The notes under the pieces: model-generated
Told to the model about the DNA's origin: nothing
The model's input: only the letters and a program-made list of their open reading frames with translations
The model's database searches: none
DNA from: CALKYB01 sp964510575
GTDB taxonomy: Bacteria; Bdellovibrionota_C; UBA2361; SZUA-149; CALKYB01
Assembly (NCBI GenBank): GCA_964510575.1
Contig: CAZECN010000003.1
Span: 55,246-119,245, forward strand
Direction of reading: 5' to 3'
Length of the DNA stretch: 64,000 nucleotides
Shown: positions 60,744-64,000 of the stretch, one piece after another
How the letters are laid out: each line of letters starts with the position of its first letter
Numbering within the stretch: position 1 is the stretch's first letter
Made by a program: the position numbers and the translations under genes

Positions 60744-61610
60744 CTAACGCTTCTTCTTAGAACGACGTCTAACGATAAACTTGTCAGTTGCTTTATTCTT
60801 TCTAGTTTTGAATCCTTTGGTCGGCTTACCCCAAGGCGTAACCGGGTGACGTCCACCGGAAGTCTTACCTTCACCACCACCATGTGGATGGTCAACAGGG
60901 TTCATCGCAACCCCTCTAACCTTAGGTCGTCTACCGGCCCAACGACCAGCACCAGCTTTACCTAATACTTTGTTTCCATGCTCACTGTTGCCAACAACAC
61001 CTAAGGTAGCCATACAGGTTTGAAGAACCTTTCTTTGCTCACCACTAGGAAGTCTAACTTGAGCATACTTTCCACTTTTCGCCATTAACTGGGCACTTCC
61101 ACCAGCAGTTCTTACAATGGCTCCACCAGCTCCGGGTCGAAGCTCGATGTTATGGATAAGCTCACCGACAGGTATATCTTTAATCTGAAGAGCATTACCT
61201 GGTTTAATTTCAGCATCCGGACCAGATAGTATTTTGCTACCTACCTGAACACCATTAGGGCATAGGATATAGCGACGATCACCGTCGGCGTATTTAATTA
61301 GAGCAATTCTGGCACTACGATTTGGATCGTAATCCACCGACTCAACAACTCCAGGAACACCGATTTTATTTCTTTTAAAATCGATTACTCGAATCTTCTT
61401 CTGATGACCACCACCTCGGCGTCTAACAGTAATTCGACCGTAGCTATTTCTTCCGCTACTTCTCTTCTTAGCTTTCAGTAGGCCTTTCGGAGCAGTTCGC
61501 TTTTTTTGCGTACCTTTCTTATTAGGCTCTTCCTTAGTGATTTCTTCAAACTTTGGGGTAGCTCTAAAACGCTGCCCCGCGGTCATTGGTCGATGTTTCT
61601 TTAAAGCCAT
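60744..61610 (-). CDS. rplB: 50S ribosomal protein L2
   Basis: 288 residues, slightly longer than the usual 275 through an insertion near residues 25-45. SGRNSYGRITVRRRGGGHQK, PVGELIHNIELRPGAGG, and the peptidyl-transferase-proximal NPVDHPHGGGEG are present. Standard order before rpsS. Confidence 0.98.
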   Translation of the reverse strand: MALKKHRPMTAGQRFRATPKFEEITKEEPNKKGTQKKRTAPKGLLKAKKRSSGRNSYGRITVRRRGGGHQKKIRVIDFKRNKIGVPGVVESVDYDPNRSARIALIKYADGDRRYILCPNGVQVGSKILSGPDAEIKPGNALQIKDIPVGELIHNIELRPGAGGAIVRTAGGSAQLMAKSGKYAQVRLPSGEQRKVLQTCMATLGVVGNSEHGNKVLGKAGAGRWAGRRPKVRGVAMNPVDHPHGGGEGKTSGGRHPVTPWGKPTKGFKTRKNKATDKFIVRRRSKKKR

Positions 61611-61628
61611 CTCGTAAAAAGCCCTTTC

Positions 61629-61931
61629 CTATAATCCGTCTACCAAGTCGATTGTCTCGCCTTCAGCCAATTTCACATAAGCTTTCTTCCAGCTTTTTTG
61701 ATGGCCAACACGATTTCGAATTCTTTTTAGCTTCCCTGGAACGTTCTGAGTGCGTACAGATTTCACTTTCACACTAAAAGCTTTCTCTACCGCTCTTTTA
61801 ATTTCATTCTTGTTAGCCTGAGGGTGAACTTCAAAAACGGTCATGTTCGCGTAAGCACTAGCTAACGATGATTTCTCAGTTACCAAGGGACGAAGCAGAA
61901 CTTGGTATATGTTATCTCCGGGAAAACTCAT
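61629..61931 (-). CDS. rplW: 50S ribosomal protein L23
   Basis: 100 residues from ATG 61929-61931 (MSFPGDNIYQVLLRPLVTEK), chosen because GAGGA lies 5 nt upstream and L23 proteins begin near the IY.VL..P(V/I)TEK motif; a longer frame to 61997 adds a non-conserved stretch. It carries the RNA-binding NVPGKLKRIRNRVGHQKSWKK loop (split). It docks SRP and trigger factor at the tunnel exit. Confidence 0.95.
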   Translation of the reverse strand: MSFPGDNIYQVLLRPLVTEKSSLASAYANMTVFEVHPQANKNEIKRAVEKAFSVKVKSVRTQNVPGKLKRIRNRVGHQKSWKKAYVKLAEGETIDLVDGL

Positions 61932-62185
61932 TCCATTCCTCAAACAAAAAGTTTCTAGCTCTCCAACCTCAATGGTCGAGAGCACATCATTCTTCAATCA
62001 AGAAGCTTAACTGCCACCAGAAACAAACCCTGCCAAAAAAATCCCTGACAGGCGCAACTGGTTAGGCCGCGAATAATCGCCTTTTAAAAATCCTAAGAAT
62101 TTTGAGGAGCTACTTACTACAGCCCATCAATAAAAGAAACCCTGGGACCTAGATATTACCTACCTAGATACTCAGTAATACTAAA
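61932..62185 (-). other. Unusual 254-bp gap inside the S10 cluster (between rplD and rplW)
   Basis: These two genes usually touch or overlap. The gap has no credible ORF. On the transcribed strand CCTGTCA (about 62054-62048) can pair with TGGCAGG (about 62037-62031) around a loop containing a T-run, and a T-rich stretch follows. This could be an internal attenuator, a processing site, or a relic of a lost or inserted gene. A promoter inside it was not evident. Confidence 0.4.
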
Positions 62186-62839
62186 CTACTCCGCAGCCTT
62201 ATTCTCAGCCGCAGCGGATCCGTCTAATCTAGCAACTATTTTGTCTAGAGCGTCTCCAACTAACACCAACCAAGGTGCACCTAAAACATCGTAAACTGTT
62301 AAAGAGTCCGAGGTAGCCAATTTCACGTTACCAATGTTTCTAAGACTCTTAGAAACTACCTGGTCTGAACCATTGATAACAACAACTGCCTTTTTATCTG
62401 CCGGCAATCCAGCATCGGCCAGAGCTTTCACAGCAGCACTGGTTTTAATCTCTTTCAGCTTAAGATCTTTAATAACCAGAACCTTCTCTTCTGCTCTCCT
62501 GGCAGATAGAGCGCCACAAAGAGCACTTTTCTTCTCTTTCTTATTTAGATCAAACTCGTAGCTTTTCTTCTTTGGTCCATGGGCAACTCCACCACCAACC
62601 CATAGAGGGGAAGAACTAGAACCAGCCCTAGCTCGGCCAGTTCCTTTCTGACGCCATGGCTTAGCTCCACCACCTCGAACTTGAGTTCTAGTCAAAACGG
62701 TATGGCTACCACTTCTCTTCTTGGCTCTTAGCCATCTAACACTTTGGTGAAGCAAGTTATTCTTAACTTCCGCACCGAAAATAGCAGCTGGAACTTTTAC
62801 GCTTCCGCCTTTAGATTTTATTTCGACTTGCTCGCTCAT
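62186..62839 (-). CDS. rplD: 50S ribosomal protein L4
   Basis: 217 residues. The extended loop RTQVRGGGAKPWRQKGTGRA reaches the exit tunnel, preceded by the SGSHTVLTR segment, with the globular C-terminal domain after. L4 autoregulates the S10 operon in E. coli by attenuation; the same is not shown here. It starts 29 bp after rplC. Confidence 0.98.
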   Translation of the reverse strand: MSEQVEIKSKGGSVKVPAAIFGAEVKNNLLHQSVRWLRAKKRSGSHTVLTRTQVRGGGAKPWRQKGTGRARAGSSSSPLWVGGGVAHGPKKKSYEFDLNKKEKKSALCGALSARRAEEKVLVIKDLKLKEIKTSAAVKALADAGLPADKKAVVVINGSDQVVSKSLRNIGNVKLATSDSLTVYDVLGAPWLVLVGDALDKIVARLDGSAAAENKAAE

Positions 62840-62868
62840 TACTTAAGTCTCCGACTATCAGTCTAAAA

Positions 62869-63540
62869 TTATTTGCGCTTCTTTACTGATTCGCGCACAA
62901 ACACGGTTCCACCTTTAGGGCCAGGAACTGAACCACGAACCAAAAGAACATTGTCCTCAGCTCGCACTGAAACCACTTCAAGTCTCTCTTGCATTCTCCT
63001 AACCACACCCATGTGTCCGGCCATTCTTTTGTTTTTCCAAACTCGGCCAGGAAATTTTCTACAACCGATCGAACCACCGTGTCTGAAGAATTCGTGTGTT
63101 CCGTGAGTCATTGTCTGGGCACCACTCATATTGTGCCTTTTCATAACACCGGCAAAGCCCTTACCGATGGTAGTTCCTGCAACATCAATAAGATCTCCGG
63201 GCTCAAACATTCCCTCAATGGAAATCTCGTCACCAACAGCAGGAATAGATTCAGCTTCAGGAACAACTTTCTGTCCACCAACTTTGTCCAGTCGAATTTC
63301 TTTAACGAATTTCGGCATACCCTTCTTGGCTTTTGCAAAGTGAGTTGTTTGAGGGCGATTAACCCTTTGAGCTTTTTGCTCACCCACTCCAACCTGCAAG
63401 GCAAAGTAACCATCAGTCTCCGGAGTTTTAACCTGATGAACTACATTAGGTCTTACATCCAAAACTGTAACAGGAACATTAACTCCCTTCTCATCGAAGA
63501 TGCGAGTCATTCCTATTTTCGTTCCATAAATCGCTTTCAT
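62869..63540 (-). CDS. rplC: 50S ribosomal protein L3
   Basis: 223 residues from ATG 63538-63540 (MKAIYGTKIGMTRIFDEKG); an upstream in-frame start at 63588 is not conserved. It contains GTTIGKGFAGVMKRHNMSG, THGTHEFFRHGGSIG and the KNKRMAGHMG segment near the peptidyl transferase centre. Normal length. Confidence 0.97.
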   Translation of the reverse strand: MKAIYGTKIGMTRIFDEKGVNVPVTVLDVRPNVVHQVKTPETDGYFALQVGVGEQKAQRVNRPQTTHFAKAKKGMPKFVKEIRLDKVGGQKVVPEAESIPAVGDEISIEGMFEPGDLIDVAGTTIGKGFAGVMKRHNMSGAQTMTHGTHEFFRHGGSIGCRKFPGRVWKNKRMAGHMGVVRRMQERLEVVSVRAEDNVLLVRGSVPGPKGGTVFVRESVKKRK

Positions 63541-63622
63541 TTCTTCTCTCCCGCCGGCTCTTCTGCAACCGACTTGAAAACACTCCAAAATCTATAACCC
63601 GGTCGAAACCGGAAGCGGCATC

Positions 63623-63937
63623 TTACTGCAGCTTAATCTCAACATCGATACCAGCAGAAAGCTCAAGCTTCCCTAAGTCATCAATGGTCTGTTGAGTAGG
63701 CTCAAGGATATCAATCAGTCTTTTATGAGAATTAATCTCAAACTGGTCCCGAGCTTTTTTGTCTACATGAGGTGAGCGGTTAACAGTAAACCGCTCAGTT
63801 CGAGTAGGCAAAGGTATCGGTCCTGCCACCTTACCTCCGGTCCTGCGCACTGCCTGGACAATTTCCTGAACAGCTACATCAAGAACTTTGTGGTCGTACC
63901 CACAAAGCCGGATTCTGATTCTCTGACTACCAATCAT
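63623..63937 (-). CDS. rpsJ: 30S ribosomal protein S10
   Basis: 104 residues: QRIRIRLCGYDHKVLDVAVQ, GPIPLPTRTERFTVNRSPHV and INSHKRLIDILEPTQQTID. Also acts as NusE in antitermination. First ribosomal gene after tuf, with an 11-bp gap, so it is probably co-transcribed with the str-operon part upstream. Confidence 0.98.
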   Translation of the reverse strand: MIGSQRIRIRLCGYDHKVLDVAVQEIVQAVRRTGGKVAGPIPLPTRTERFTVNRSPHVDKKARDQFEINSHKRLIDILEPTQQTIDDLGKLELSAGIDVEIKLQ

Positions 63938-63948
63938 GCTAAGACTCC

Positions 63949-64000
63949 CTACGCAATAATATCAGCGACGACACCAGCGCCTACTGTTCTACCACCTTCA
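63949..64000 (-). CDS. tuf: Elongation factor Tu, 3' end only
   Basis: The last 16 codons and stop read EGGRTVGAGVVADIIA, the conserved C-terminus of EF-Tu (REGGRTVGAGVVxxI). The rest lies beyond the window. Position just before rpsJ matches the usual fusA-tuf-rpsJ arrangement. Confidence 0.9.
   Translation of the reverse strand, partial: EGGRTVGAGVVADIIA

Noticed and set aside
1..64000. tRNA, rRNA or intact insertion sequence
   Set aside because: No cloverleaf-like gene, rRNA segment or transposase frame was recognised. Reading by eye could miss a tRNA, so a tRNAscan-SE run would settle it.

Overview
The window reads as chromosomal DNA of a Gram-negative, aerobically respiring bacterium of moderate G+C. 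The signs are lipoprotein signal peptides, an outer-membrane porin, multihaem c cytochromes and a complete housekeeping gene complement. It is not a typical gammaproteobacterium: pyrimidine genes form a pyrR-pyrB-pyrC-carA-carB operon with a PyrR-type leader, S14 is the short zinc form, adenylate kinase is the short form, and quinol oxidation uses alternative complex III. A deltaproteobacterial-like or related lineage would fit, but I cannot place it from this window alone. No rRNA, tRNA, CRISPR array or intact insertion sequence was seen.

Layout. 1-180: 5' part of an unrecognised gene. 351-4845: glycine cleavage system (gcvT-gcvH-gcvP, minus strand). 5.1-8.4 kb: a secreted 3D-domain protein, folD, ald and an uncharacterised secreted protein. 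8.5-9.9 kb: a glycosyltransferase split by a frameshift. 9.9 kb: greA. 10.8-14.6 kb: three plus-strand genes with long leaders, namely a class I fructose-bisphosphate aldolase flanked by two diverged paralogues of the phosphofructokinase fold. One paralogue keeps the catalytic signatures and the other has lost them; this is the most interesting part of the window. 14.6-22.3 kb: the pyrimidine operon. 22.4-25.7 kb: an unknown protein, a cluster of TA-bounded palindromic repeats, a ComEC-like protein and an M48 lipoprotein protease. 25.8-28.0 kb: a 748-residue repeat protein with a peptidoglycan-binding-like domain. 28.0-35.6 kb: alternative complex III (actABCDEF). 36.0-38.0 kb: argS and a small FmdB-like protein. 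38.0-43.3 kb: feoA-feoB-Cys-rich protein, divergent from a porin, an FMN-binding protein and a PepSY membrane protein, together plausibly an iron reduction and uptake locus. 43.4-47.4 kb: small lipoproteins, a palindrome-rich gap with a possible small ORF, a DUF4332 protein, and a DUF547/radical SAM pair. 47.6-64 kb: fabI and the contiguous alpha-spc-S10 ribosomal protein cluster, ending inside tuf.

How the genes fit together. GcvPTH and FolD feed one-carbon units into the folate pool. PyrR, PyrB, PyrC and CarAB cover the first three steps of de novo UMP synthesis under one promoter with a probable UMP-responsive attenuator. The aldolase and PFK-like genes point to an unusual fructose phosphate/fructose bisphosphate node. 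ActA-F pass electrons from quinol to cytochrome c or an oxidase encoded elsewhere. The ribosomal cluster lacks infA and rpsD at their usual sites and has an unusual 254-bp gap between rplD and rplW.
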